This document shows, piece after piece, positions 1 to 8,622 of a stretch of DNA of 64,000 nt. The notes below the pieces were generated by a model. That model saw only the letters and a list, made by a program, of their open reading frames with translations, did not search any database and had not been told where the DNA came from. Source of the stretch: Bacteroidaceae bacterium (lineage in GTDB: Bacteria > Bacteroidota > Bacteroidia > Bacteroidales > Bacteroidaceae); NCBI GenBank assembly GCA_902362375.1, contig CABIVS010000002.1:332757-396756 (forward strand), read 5' to 3'. The position numbers and the translations under genes were made by a program. Every line of letters begins with the position of its first letter. Position 1 is the first letter of the stretch.

Positions 1-1
1 C

Positions 2-313
2 ATAATCGAATTATATCACGTTGCAGTAGAACTGATTGAACGTCTCCAGCGAAAAGACTTCAAAGGAAACACGCTTACCTTGAAAATTAAGTTTCATGAT
101 TTTAGCCAGATCACCCGAAGCCTTACTCAATCGCAGGAACTGACTACCTTAGACCGGGTACTCCCGCTTGCCAAGGAACTGCTTAAAAGTGTGGAATATG
201 AACAACATCCAATCCGTCTCATCGGGCTTTCTGTCTCCAATCCGAAAGAAGAAGCCGATGAGCAACACGGTGTTTGGGAACAGTTGAGTTTTGAATTTAG
301 CGATTGGGATTAA
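2..313 (+). CDS. dinB: DNA polymerase IV, C-terminal fragment (cut by window start)
   Basis: An open frame runs in from the left edge to a TAA at 311-313. The visible 103 residues match the little-finger domain at the C-terminus of Y-family polymerases: a TLKIKFHDFSQITRS stretch followed by RLIGLSVSNP, which is the typical end of DinB in Bacteroidales. DinB is an error-prone translesion polymerase. The catalytic palm lies outside the window, so activity cannot be judged. A strong hairpin at 366-408 ends the transcript. The identity rests on the C-terminal motifs only. Confidence 0.85.
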   Translation: MIELYHVAVELIERLQRKDFKGNTLTLKIKFHDFSQITRSLTQSQELTTLDRVLPLAKELLKSVEYEQHPIRLIGLSVSNPKEEADEQHGVWEQLSFEFSDWD

Positions 314-365
314 GGTATGAAAAACGGGAAGAGAACAGGATGTCAAAATAGAGCCTTTATTTGGA

Positions 366-408
366 CTAAACAGCGGCTCTGTTTAAGGAAGACAGAGCCG
401 CTGTTTAG
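366..408. terminator. Strong hairpin after dinB
   Basis: A perfect 17-bp inverted repeat (366-382 with 392-408) with a 9-nt loop; the arm core is CAGCGGCTCTGT. It lies about 50 bp after the dinB stop. No long T-run follows on either strand, so it is an intrinsic terminator-like or mRNA 3'-end structure rather than a textbook terminator. Confidence 0.6.
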
Positions 409-605
409 CTAAAATTGCACCTCTGTTTTCTTGGAACGGAATCTCTGTATTTTGAGAAGAAATCTCTGTTTAAATATGAGTGAAATCGATTATTCTATAA
501 CCTAAAAGCTTAAAATGAAGCAATTATGAGTACAAATTTTGAAGTATGTACTTTTTTGTCATTAGGTTCGTATGATTTGCTCACCTCATTTTTTATCAGA
601 TACAC
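409..605. other. Intergenic stretch between dinB hairpin and heparinase gene
   Basis: Together with the hairpin this is a gap of about 310 bp. It is AT-rich and holds no convincing ORF on the plus strand. The reading frame on the minus strand (510-1043) overlaps the heparinase gene and looks like a shadow. The only clear signal is the promoter box at its right end. Confidence 0.5.
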
Positions 606-613
606 TATCTTTG
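606..613 (+). promoter_or_regulatory. Bacteroides-type -7 box (TATCTTTG)
   Basis: TATCTTTG matches the TAnnTTTG consensus of the Bacteroides primary sigma factor. TTTG at 576-579 is further upstream than the usual -33 distance. The implied transcription start, about 620, is only a few bases from the first ATG (624). Translation may therefore start at a downstream ATG (639 or 648). Confidence 0.55.
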
Positions 614-623
614 CAATACTTAA

Positions 624-2573
624 ATGAATGAAAATACCATGACTCGAATGAAACATTTGCTTTGTGTTTTTCTGGTAGCAGCTTTGGGAAGTCTTTCTTT
701 CAAGGCAAACGCATATACCGAACGCAATATGCTGCAGAAAGCGGCAGACGAAACTACGTTGAAAAACGTGTTGGTAATGAAACAGGCTTGGGTGCCTTAC
801 CCTGCTTATACAGATCGCGCCGCTTGGGACTCGTTGATGGGTCCTAACAAACAACGCCTCATCGAAGCCGGTGAAAAACTCCTCGACTATAAATGGCAGC
901 TGATACCTGCCACTGCTTATTTGGAGTACGAACGTAGTGGTAACCGGAAAGTGATGGAAGTTCCTTATGACGCCAACCGTCAGGCACTCAACACCCTGAT
1001 GCTCGCCGAACTGGCTGAAGGAAAAGGACGCTTCATCGACCAACTACTGAACGGAGCATATATGAGCTGTGAAATGAATTCATGGGTTTTATCTGCACAC
1101 TTGCCTCGCCAGAGCAGCAAACGTTCACTGCCCGATTTCCGTGAACAGATTATTGACCTCGGTTCAGGCGGATATGGAGCTTTAATGGCTTGGGTACACT
1201 ATTTCTTCCGTAAACCATTCGACAAAATCAATCCCGTGGTATCTTTACAAATGCGTAAAGCAATCAAAGAACGTATTCTCGATCCATATATGAACGACGA
1301 TGAAATGTGGTGGATGGCTTTTAACTGGAAACCGGGGGAAATCATCAACAACTGGAATCCCTGGTGTAATTCAAATGCCCTGCAATGTTTCTTCCTGATG
1401 GAGAACAATAAAGACAAGTTGGCAAAAGCCGTTTACCGCTCCATGCAATCAGTCGACAAATTTATCAATTTCGTGAAGTCTGACGGTGCTTGTGAAGAAG
1501 GTACATCCTACTGGGGACATGCTGCCGGAAAACTCTATGACTATTTGCAGATACTCTCCGACGGCACAGGTGGTAAACTGTCTCTGTTCAATGAACCGAT
1601 GATTCGCCGGATGGGAGAATATATGTCCCGCTCATACGTGGGTAATGGCTGGGTGGTGAACTTTGCTGACGCATCGGCACAAGGAGGAGGTGATCCCTTA
1701 TTAATCTATCGTTTCGGTAAAGCTGTAAACAGCGATGAAATGATGCATTTTGCCGCTTACCTGCTGAATGGGAGAAAGCCGTATGCCACCATGGGCAACG
1801 ATGCTTTCCGTTCGCTCCAGTCTCTGCTTTGCTGTAATGAACTCGCAAAAGCAACTCCGAAACATGATATGCCGGATGTTACCTGGTATCCCGAAACGGA
1901 ATTCTGCTATATGAAGAACAAGAATGGTATGTTCGTTGCCGCTAAAGGCGGATTTAATAACGAAAGTCATAATCACAATGATGTAGGGACCTTCTCTCTA
2001 TACGTGAATACGATTCCCGTGATTATTGATGCCGGTGTAGGTACCTATACCAAACAGACGTTCGGTAAAGACCGCTATACTATCTGGACCATGCAGAGCA
2101 ATTATCACAACTTGCCGATGATTAACGGAGTACCGCAAAAATTCGGTCAGCAGTATAAAGCGACAAATACAGTTTGCAATGAGAAGAAACGGACATTCTC
2201 TACTGATATAGCTACTGCTTATCCGGCAGAGGCGAAAGTGAAAAGTTGGATTCGCTCTTACGCACTTGATAATAATAAATTAACTATTGGCGATACTTAT
2301 ACATTGGATGAGGTTGTTGCTCCTAATCAACTGAATTTCTTAACTTGGGGCAATGTTACTTTCCCGTCTGAAGGGAAAATCCGAATCGAAGTGAAGGGAC
2401 AAAAGGTGGAAATGCATTATCCGTCACAATTTAAAGCAGAACTGGAAACAATCAAATTAGATGATCCGCGCCTGTCTAACGTATGGGGCAAGGAGATTTA
2501 CCGCATTACACTAAAGACAGAAGAAAAGAAAGCGACTGGTAAATATGAATTTGTGATCCAACAAGTGAAGTAA
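624..2573 (+). CDS. Exported heparinase II/III-like polysaccharide lyase
   Basis: A protein of up to 649 residues. A signal peptide (hydrophobic run LLCVFLVAALGSLSF, ending near FKANA) is followed by an all-alpha toroid-like N-terminal half with NNWNPWCNSN (about residues 242-251). The C-terminal beta half carries SHNHND (about 448-453), the hallmark of the heparinase II/III family. Such enzymes cleave uronic-acid-containing polysaccharides by beta-elimination in the periplasm. There are ATGs at 624, 639 and 648; the short distance from the promoter box favours 639 or 648, which still keep the signal peptide. The next gene encodes an exported beta-rich protein 60 bp downstream and probably belongs to the same transcript. 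There is no SusC/D pair nearby, so the substrate cannot be inferred. Fold is fairly sure; substrate unknown. Confidence 0.8.
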   Translation: MNENTMTRMKHLLCVFLVAALGSLSFKANAYTERNMLQKAADETTLKNVLVMKQAWVPYPAYTDRAAWDSLMGPNKQRLIEAGEKLLDYKWQLIPATAYLEYERSGNRKVMEVPYDANRQALNTLMLAELAEGKGRFIDQLLNGAYMSCEMNSWVLSAHLPRQSSKRSLPDFREQIIDLGSGGYGALMAWVHYFFRKPFDKINPVVSLQMRKAIKERILDPYMNDDEMWWMAFNWKPGEIINNWNPWCNSNALQCFFLMENNKDKLAKAVYRSMQSVDKFINFVKSDGACEEGTSYWGHAAGKLYDYLQILSDGTGGKLSLFNEPMIRRMGEYMSRSYVGNGWVVNFADASAQGGGDPLLIYRFGKAVNSDEMMHFAAYLLNGRKPYATMGNDAFRSLQSLLCCNELAKATPKHDMPDVTWYPETEFCYMKNKNGMFVAAKGGFNNESHNHNDVGTFSLYVNTIPVIIDAGVGTYTKQTFGKDRYTIWTMQSNYHNLPMINGVPQKFGQQYKATNTVCNEKKRTFSTDIATAYPAEAKVKSWIRSYALDNNKLTIGDTYTLDEVVAPNQLNFLTWGNVTFPSEGKIRIEVKGQKVEMHYPSQFKAELETIKLDDPRLSNVWGKEIYRITLKTEEKKATGKYEFVIQQVK

Positions 2574-2633
2574 GATGAAGTAGATTCTTTTAAATAAGAA
2601 AAAATAAAGTATAAACATTTAAATCACAGTAAG

Positions 2634-3335
2634 ATGAAAAAAGTTTTATTTGCCGGCCTTTTGGTCATTGCAGGAGTAAGTGTAAGTGCACAGAACCTGA
2701 TAAAGAATGAAAAATTCGCTACCGAAGTAAAGACTAAAGTGACTAACGCTAACAAAGCTGCCGCAGGAGAGTGGTTTATTTTGAATAATGAAGCTGACGG
2801 AGTAACTACTATTGCTTGGGAACAAACGGGAGATGCCAAATATCCGAATGCGATGAAATTTGATAATTCCGGTGCCGAAAAAAATATCTCTTGGTACAAG
2901 GCTTTTCTGGGACAACGTATTACCGATGGTTTGGAAAAAGGCATCTATGTTCTTACTTTCTATGCAAAAGCTAAAGAAGCTGGTACTCCGGTAGGTGTAT
3001 ACATCAAACAGACCAATGAAGAAAAGAACGATAATGGTAAGTACAATACCACTTTCTTCATGCGTAGAGATTATGATGCGGATGCTCAACCGAATGCTTC
3101 GGGTGCACAGTATAACTTTAAGATTAAAGATGCTGATAAATGGACTAAAGTAGTGGTTTATTATGATATGGGACAAGTGGTTAATGCTATTAGCAGCAAG
3201 AAGGCAAATGCTGACTTGGAAGTATCTGACACGGATGATGACGCTGCTATTCTGAAAGATTGCTATCTGGCTATTCTTTCACAAAATAAAGGTGGCGTTG
3301 TAGAAATCAGCGACGTGACATTGAGAAAAAAATAA
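2634..3335 (+). CDS. Exported small beta-rich protein, carbohydrate-binding-like
   Basis: A 233-residue protein. A clear signal peptide ends at SVSAQ, followed by NLIKNEKFAT, a start typical of galactose-binding-like or CBM4/9-like modules ("N-L-hydrophobic-N-x-x-F"). A segment YVLTFYAKAKEAGTPVGVYI has the pattern of these jelly-roll domains, and the protein ends in VEISDVTLRKK, the usual last strand. It follows the heparinase-like gene by 60 bp, so it may bind the same polysaccharide. No catalytic motif is seen. The fold assignment is inference from sequence pattern. Confidence 0.6.
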   Translation: MKKVLFAGLLVIAGVSVSAQNLIKNEKFATEVKTKVTNANKAAAGEWFILNNEADGVTTIAWEQTGDAKYPNAMKFDNSGAEKNISWYKAFLGQRITDGLEKGIYVLTFYAKAKEAGTPVGVYIKQTNEEKNDNGKYNTTFFMRRDYDADAQPNASGAQYNFKIKDADKWTKVVVYYDMGQVVNAISSKKANADLEVSDTDDDAAILKDCYLAILSQNKGGVVEISDVTLRKK

Positions 3336-3380
3336 AAACTAAGGGGGGTAACTGCCTGTCACTCATAAATTGCTATCTTT

Positions 3381-3468
3381 TTTAGGCACGGATTACACGG
3401 ATTTCACGGTCTTAAGTATTGTCATTGCTACAAAGTAACCGTGTTAATCCGTGTAATCCGTGCCTAAA
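3381..3468. repeat. Dispersed palindromic repeat, copy 1
   Basis: The terminal arms (AGGCACGGATTACACGGATT and its complement) flank a variable centre. The same arms occur at 20469-20556 and 30488-30586. It lies between the convergent genes ending at 3335 and 3543 and could fold into a long hairpin. Confidence 0.8.
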
Positions 3469-3542
3469 TTATTAAGAACACATACTTAATATATAGACTC
3501 CATAGAATAATCAACCCTCTATTTAGGGTGATACCAAGCGGC

Positions 3543-4721
3543 TTATTGGATTCCGAGTTTCTTCTTCAAACCCTTTGGCAGAGAATCTTTATGAACCATG
3601 ACACAAATAGTTTTGGCACGTACATAACTTTCAGACATATTCAGATAACCTCCGGATTTGTTGCTTTCTGCTCCCCAGGAATTCTTGGTAATATAATATT
3701 TAGTACCATTCTGGTCTTTTACAATGCCGGTGATATGCATCAGGTGGTCATCGGTCGTTACAAACTTCTCATAACCGTCCTGACGGATTTCCGGTGTAAC
3801 ATTGATTTCCGGATAAGGATGCTCGAACTTGAACACTTCATCCATACGCTGATATTTAGGCATAGCTTCAAAACGGGCACGATCGGTAGTTGAGTAATCT
3901 TTCACGTCCTCTACTTGCGGATTGATGGCGATTCCGTTCTTGAAAGAGAAACCCTGTTCGCTGACATCACCATCCCAACATACGGTATATCCCTTGTTCA
4001 ATGCATAGTCAATAGCCCCGATCAGTTCGTCCAGCGGAAGATTATACATCGGTTGATTCTCCCAGTTGTCAGGCACTTCAGGTGAGAAGGTTTCATAATA
4101 AGGTTTATGAGTGAAACTGGTCAGCTCGATATAATCATCCATATTCAATCCCAAACTTTCAGTGAAAGATTGAGGCGTATATTCCTTGCCTTTATAAGTA
4201 AACTTTTCAGGAAGCTTGCCCAAATAAATGTCGAACAGATTGTTGATGAGCGCATCATATTCCGGAGTACGCTTTTTAGAAGCAATATTTGCATCCACCA
4301 ATGCTTTGAGGTAACGTGACAGTGCTCCGTGGTTATGATCTTTGCTGTCGTTTAGCAGTCCGGTGTATACTTCTTCCGGAACGATTCCCGCTTTCTTATA
4401 AGCATTCTTGAAAGTGTGTGCCAAACTTCCTTCCCCAATGCTTCCTTTACCACGACGCAGGTAATTATCTTCGATCTGATTCATGTACTTCTGGCGGACG
4501 ATAAACATTTCCGAGAGATCATATTCTCCTTTTCCCATACGGAGCAGTTCCGACTCCATAAAAGAAGCGGTGGCAAAGCACCAGCAGGTTCCTGTGGAGC
4601 CCTGATCTTTGACAGGTGTTGCTTTGTGAGATACAACGGTTGTGAATTCATAACCGGGTGTTTGTGCAAAAGAGGTTACGGCTAGTAAAAGCAGCGCAAC
4701 CGACATAAATAGCTTTTTCAT
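3543..4721 (-). CDS. Exported C1B cysteine peptidase (aminopeptidase C / bleomycin hydrolase type)
   Basis: A 392-residue papain-fold peptidase with a signal peptide (cut after TSFAQ). The triad is visible: oxyanion Gln40 and nucleophile Cys46 in DQGSTGTCWCFATASF, His329 in HLMHITGIV, and Asn347 in ITKNSWGA. The region after Cys46 resembles PepC/BlmH, although those are usually cytosolic hexamers; this one is exported, as in many Bacteroidales paralogues. It probably trims peptides in the periplasm or at the surface. It is a monocistronic gene with its own -7 box (4747-4754); the transcript converges on the palindromic repeat at 3381-3468. Confidence 0.85.
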   Translation of the reverse strand: MKKLFMSVALLLLAVTSFAQTPGYEFTTVVSHKATPVKDQGSTGTCWCFATASFMESELLRMGKGEYDLSEMFIVRQKYMNQIEDNYLRRGKGSIGEGSLAHTFKNAYKKAGIVPEEVYTGLLNDSKDHNHGALSRYLKALVDANIASKKRTPEYDALINNLFDIYLGKLPEKFTYKGKEYTPQSFTESLGLNMDDYIELTSFTHKPYYETFSPEVPDNWENQPMYNLPLDELIGAIDYALNKGYTVCWDGDVSEQGFSFKNGIAINPQVEDVKDYSTTDRARFEAMPKYQRMDEVFKFEHPYPEINVTPEIRQDGYEKFVTTDDHLMHITGIVKDQNGTKYYITKNSWGAESNKSGGYLNMSESYVRAKTICVMVHKDSLPKGLKKKLGIQ

Positions 4722-4746
4722 AATGTGTTTTATTATCTTTCTTCTG

Positions 4747-4754
4747 CAAATGTA
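4747..4754 (-). promoter_or_regulatory. Bacteroides-type -7 box for the C1B peptidase
   Basis: Read on the minus strand this is TACATTTG, matching TAnnTTTG. It sits 25 bp before the ATG at 4721, and directly after the terminator of the preceding small gene. Confidence 0.55.
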
Positions 4755-4761
4755 TAAAAAA

Positions 4762-4788
4762 AGCGAGGATACTCGAAAGTTCCTCGCT
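4762..4788 (-). terminator. Rho-independent terminator of the 45-residue gene
   Basis: On the minus strand an 8-bp stem (AGCGAGGA / TCCTCGCT) with an 11-nt loop is followed at once by seven T. It lies 27 bp after the stop of the small gene at 4815. Confidence 0.75.
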
Positions 4789-4814
4789 CTATTTATTATA
4801 ATTAGTGTGTTTAT

Positions 4815-4952
4815 TTACATGACAACCTGCTGTGACAGCAGTTTTTGAAGTTTACCGTTCAAGGTTTGACACATAGCACCATTTCCCATTGCTTGATAGC
4901 GTTTAATACGGTACTGTAACATCATAATTTTTTCATTTGCATTCTTTTTCAT
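4815..4952 (-). CDS. Small basic protein of 45 residues, unknown function
   Basis: ATG at 4950-4952, TAA at 4815-4817. The product begins MKKNANEKIMMLQYRIKRY, continues with a Gly/Asn turn and a CQTLNGKLQKLL helix, and has no signal peptide. The predicted shape is two short amphipathic helices. Support for a real gene is that it has a -7 box 84 bp upstream (5036-5043) and an intrinsic terminator just downstream, so it is an independent transcription unit. I do not recognise a family and assign no function. Confidence 0.6.
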   Translation of the reverse strand: MKKNANEKIMMLQYRIKRYQAMGNGAMCQTLNGKLQKLLSQQVVM

Positions 4953-5035
4953 AATTTGTTTCCTCTTTTTTTGCCCTCCACGTTTTGAAGAGCGATTTTA
5001 CATCTTGTTTTCTCTAATAACACTGCAAAGATACG

Positions 5036-5043
5036 AATTGTTT
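5036..5043 (-). promoter_or_regulatory. Bacteroides-type -7 box for the 45-residue gene
   Basis: The minus strand reads TATCTTTG, an exact fit to TAnnTTTG, giving a 5' leader of about 75-80 nt before the ATG at 4952. Confidence 0.55.
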
Positions 5044-5227
5044 TTGAATTATATGCTGTAAAACATAAAAATCTTCTTTTTCATTTGAATTTTCTTTTTA
5101 TAAGGGTTCGAACACGGTCCATGTTACAAACCTGTTACAAAATGCCCGCAATTCTCCGTTGATGACAATATTATTTTTATCTATCACATTTTTATGTACT
5201 TATCTAGGCTTTCAGAAAATATTCTTG

Positions 5228-5235
5228 TATTTTTG
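5228..5235 (+). promoter_or_regulatory. Bacteroides-type -7 box (TATTTTTG)
   Basis: TATTTTTG fits TAnnTTTG and lies 41 bp before the ATG of the transglutaminase-like lipoprotein at 5277. Confidence 0.5.
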
Positions 5236-5276
5236 TCAGTCAGCAACCTTATTATTAGAATAAACCAAACACTCGT

Positions 5277-8000
5277 ATGAAAACATTCATCCATCTTTTG
5301 TGCATCCTGATTTTGTCAATTGTGCTGTTTGCTTGTAACAACGCTCATTTTCTCAAAGAAGAAGCCTACCGGAATCAAGTGGCTCAAGACTTTGAACTGA
5401 AAAAACAGGCACTTCCTCATGGAGATTTATTTGCGATCTTTGCCGATTCTGTTTTATCAGTCTACGAGCGCGAAGCATTGATGTTTCTCTATGCTTATAT
5501 GCCGATAGGGGATGTGACGGACTATTCAGGAGATTATTATCTGGAAAATGTCCGGCTGTCAAAGCAGACGCGTAGCGAAATGCCTTGGGGAAAGGAGATT
5601 CCCGATGAAGTGTTCCGTCATTTTGTTTTGCCGATCCGGGTGAATAATGAGAATCTGGACGATTCCCGTCGTGTGTTTTATGGCGAGCTGAAAGATAGGG
5701 TGAAGGGACTGCCGATGAAAGAGGCTATATTAGAGGTGAATCACTGGTGTCATGAGAAAGTAGTCTATCGTCCGAGTGATGCGCGTACCAGTTCCCCATT
5801 GGCATCCGTCAAGACGGCGTATGGGCGTTGTGGTGAAGAGTCTACATTTACGGTAGCTGCTCTCCGGGCGGTTGGTATTCCGGCGCGTCAGGTGTATACG
5901 CCTCGTTGGGCGCATACGGATGATAATCATGCCTGGGTAGAAGCATGGGCGGATGGACATTGGTATTTCTTCGGAGCCTGTGAGCCGGAGCCGGTTTTGA
6001 ATCTGGGATGGTTCAATGCTCCTGCCAGTCGGGGAATGTTGATGCATACGAAAGTCTTCGGGCGTTATAACGGTCCGGAGGAAATGATGCTTGAAACGCC
6101 GAATTATACGGAAATCAATGTGATTGATAATTATGCGCCTACCGCTAAGGCTATCGTGACGGTGACGGATGCCGAAGGACAAGCGGTAGCAGACGCTAAA
6201 GTTGAATTTAAGATATACAATTATGCAGAGTTCTATACAGTAGCTACGAAGTATACAGATGCAGAAGGGAAAGCCAGCCTGACTGCCGGTAAAGGAGATA
6301 TGCTGGTTTGGGCATCCCGTGACGGACGATTTGGCTATGCTAAATTATCTTTTGGAAAAGACAATGCATTGCATCTCTCTTTAGATAAGAAAGAAGGGGA
6401 AACTTATTCCTTGCCAATGGATCTTATTCCTCCGGTAGAAGGGGCGAATATCCCCGAAGTCACTCCCGAACAGCGTGCAGAGAATGATCGGCGAATGGCG
6501 CAAGAAGACTCCATCCGTAATGCGTATGTGGCAACAATGATGACGGAAAAACAAGCCGAAGAGTGGGTAGACAAGCTGTATGGAAATGCTTTACAATCGG
6601 AAAAGAAAGAAAAACTGGCAGACTTTCTGGTTGCTTCGCGCGGAAATTACCAAACATTGAAAGACTTCCTTTTGCCTGTCAGGAAAGAGAAAGATGCTGT
6701 CTCATGGGAAGAAATACGTGCCATGTGGATATTAGAGAGTCTTTCGGCAAAAGACCTCCGTGATGTAACTCTGGATGTATTGAATGATCATTTGCAAACG
6801 AATCTTTCGGATTGGGAAAAGATAGATACCGAACGTTTTAAAAGAATGTACCTCAATCCTCCTCGTGTAGCCAATGAAATGCTGACTCCTTATAAAAAGG
6901 TACTTCGCGAAGCGATTGAAAAAACTGTTTACCAGTCTGTTCCCGATAGCATGAAGCGTGATCCTAAGGTATTAATAGAATGGTGTAGAAAAGAAATTAA
7001 AATCAATAATGAATTGAATTCCCAACAGATTCCGATCTCTCCGATGGGTGTGTGGAAAGCACGGGTGGCTGATGAAAAGTCACGTGATATTTTCTTTGTA
7101 GCAGCTTGCCGGAGCATGGGATGGGCGCCTGCCCGGATTGATGAAGTGACCGGAAAGGTACAGGTCTTAAATAAAGAATTTGCTCCGGAAGATGTCGATT
7201 TCGAGACAGCAGAATCCGCATTGTCCCAAAAAGGAGTATTGAAAGCTACCTATACGCCTATCCGTTCATTAGATAATCCTAAATATTATTCGCATTTCAC
7301 TCTTTCCAAGTTTAAAGACGGTACCTTCCAGTTGTTGAATTATGACGAAGGAGAGACAGATATGGGGGATGGGACTACATGGCATAATTTATTAAGATAT
7401 GGGAGAGAGTTTGATGAAGGCTATTATATGATGGTGACCGGAACCCGTCTGGCAAGTGGCGCAGTGCTTTCCAACATTACGTTTTTTACGATAGAACCGG
7501 GTAAGACAACGACAGTTGATCTTGTGATGCGTGAAAGCAAAGATCAGGTACAGGTGATCGGCAATTTTAATTCAGAAGCGATCTATTGGCCGGTCGGTGA
7601 CACCGGGCTGCAAAGTATTTTGCAAACCTGCGGTCGTGGCTATTTTGTGGTGGCTGTTCTCGGGGCAGGGCAGGAACCTACCAATCATGCGTTAAGAGAC
7701 ATAGCCGCTCTAGGCAATGATTTTGAACAGTGGGGGCGTAAGATGGTCTTTCTTTTCCCTTCGGAAGAACAATACAAGAAATTTAATGCTGACGAATTCA
7801 AGGGACTTCCGTCTACCATCACTTACGGTATTGATACTGATGACAGCATTCGGAAAGAAATTGTGGCAGCTATGAACTTGAATAATTCCATCCTGCCGGT
7901 CTTTATTATTGCCGACACATTTAATAGGATAGTCTTTGTTTCTCAAGGATATACAATCGGTTTAGGGGAACAATTGATGAAAGTTGTACATGGATTATAG
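5277..8000 (+). CDS. Transglutaminase-like lipoprotein with C-terminal thioredoxin-like domain
   Basis: A 907-residue lipoprotein; the lipobox is at LFAC (Cys20). A transglutaminase-like core spans about residues 145-240: Cys185 in YGRCGEES, His218 in DDNHAWVEAW, with Asp226 two residues after that block as a candidate third catalytic residue. An Ig-like/carboxypeptidase-regulatory beta domain follows (about 285-380), then a long helical region. The last 120 residues resemble a peroxiredoxin/thioredoxin fold without the CxxC pair. Proteins of this architecture are common in Bacteroidetes; the core may act as a peptidase rather than a cross-linker. It is monocistronic or co-transcribed with the next small gene. 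The exact reaction is unknown. Confidence 0.75.
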   Translation: MKTFIHLLCILILSIVLFACNNAHFLKEEAYRNQVAQDFELKKQALPHGDLFAIFADSVLSVYEREALMFLYAYMPIGDVTDYSGDYYLENVRLSKQTRSEMPWGKEIPDEVFRHFVLPIRVNNENLDDSRRVFYGELKDRVKGLPMKEAILEVNHWCHEKVVYRPSDARTSSPLASVKTAYGRCGEESTFTVAALRAVGIPARQVYTPRWAHTDDNHAWVEAWADGHWYFFGACEPEPVLNLGWFNAPASRGMLMHTKVFGRYNGPEEMMLETPNYTEINVIDNYAPTAKAIVTVTDAEGQAVADAKVEFKIYNYAEFYTVATKYTDAEGKASLTAGKGDMLVWASRDGRFGYAKLSFGKDNALHLSLDKKEGETYSLPMDLIPPVEGANIPEVTPEQRAENDRRMAQEDSIRNAYVATMMTEKQAEEWVDKLYGNALQSEKKEKLADFLVASRGNYQTLKDFLLPVRKEKDAVSWEEIRAMWILESLSAKDLRDVTLDVLNDHLQTNLSDWEKIDTERFKRMYLNPPRVANEMLTPYKKVLREAIEKTVYQSVPDSMKRDPKVLIEWCRKEIKINNELNSQQIPISPMGVWKARVADEKSRDIFFVAACRSMGWAPARIDEVTGKVQVLNKEFAPEDVDFETAESALSQKGVLKATYTPIRSLDNPKYYSHFTLSKFKDGTFQLLNYDEGETDMGDGTTWHNLLRYGREFDEGYYMMVTGTRLASGAVLSNITFFTIEPGKTTTVDLVMRESKDQVQVIGNFNSEAIYWPVGDTGLQSILQTCGRGYFVVAVLGAGQEPTNHALRDIAALGNDFEQWGRKMVFLFPSEEQYKKFNADEFKGLPSTITYGIDTDDSIRKEIVAAMNLNNSILPVFIIADTFNRIVFVSQGYTIGLGEQLMKVVHGL

Positions 8001-8065
8001 GAAAGAGGCTGTATGAATAATCGTTAATTCTTGCTCTTAATATGCTTTTTTCGGAAAAGAATGAT

Positions 8066-8073
8066 TACGTTTG
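8066..8073 (+). promoter_or_regulatory. Bacteroides-type -7 box (TACGTTTG)
   Basis: TACGTTTG fits TAnnTTTG. The implied start of transcription is about 8080, just before the ATG at 8083. This rules out the upstream TTG (8071), which overlaps the box, and suggests a leaderless or near-leaderless mRNA. Confidence 0.5.
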
Positions 8074-8082
8074 CAACAAATT

Positions 8083-8520
8083 ATGACTAAGTATATTTTT
8101 TGCATATTAGCATGCGCATTTCTGGTATTGGGATTTAGTAATGTTTCCGATAAAGATTTGCAGGGATTTCAGAAAGAAACTGAAATCCGGGTTAATGATA
8201 TGCAATATAAAGTAGAGTCATGTTGTTGTGTCTCTTCTGCCGGCTTCGATAAGTCAAGTAAAAAAACGCATTCGCAGTTTGTTGATGAGACATCCAATTG
8301 TAAAGTCAGTGACTGCATTTTTGATAATATCTCTTTTCCAAGAAGCATTGTTCCTTTCAAGAACTTGAAGTTCAATACAAATACTGTGATTATACAGATA
8401 TTGAGCTCTCTGAATGTTCAGCTTCCGGAGAACCGTTTGGGTCATACCGACCTTGATGTCAATTACACTAAATATTCGTGTAAGTATTACGTCTACACAT
8501 TGGCGCATATTCTCATTTAG
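8083..8520 (+). CDS. Small exported Cys-rich protein, unknown function
   Basis: 145 residues from the ATG at 8083. The N-terminus MTKYIFCILACAFLVLGFS is a signal peptide or membrane anchor. The mature part has a Cys triplet (ESCCCVSS) and three more Cys, then a hydrophilic tail ending YTLAHILI. No family is recognised. It precedes the hdrC gene by about 100 bp on the same strand, so it could be the first gene of the hdr-flx transcript, but nothing in the sequence links the functions. The Cys residues could bind metal or form disulfides in the periplasm; this is speculation. Confidence 0.55.
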   Translation: MTKYIFCILACAFLVLGFSNVSDKDLQGFQKETEIRVNDMQYKVESCCCVSSAGFDKSSKKTHSQFVDETSNCKVSDCIFDNISFPRSIVPFKNLKFNTNTVIIQILSSLNVQLPENRLGHTDLDVNYTKYSCKYYVYTLAHILI

Positions 8521-8622
8521 ACAATATTCTTTTCTTTTGGTTGGGTGAGGTGTGTCTTATTCTGATACTTCTCTGCCACTCTTTCCTTTATTTTTATTAT
8601 TATCTATTTTATTCATGTCAAC

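Larger units (their letters stand above)
4953..5276. other. Divergent intergenic region between small gene and transglutaminase gene
   Basis: A 324-bp AT-rich spacer between divergent transcripts. It contains a minus-strand -7 box (5036-5043) and a plus-strand -7 box (5228-5235). No further gene or obvious RNA structure is seen in the remainder. Confidence 0.5.
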
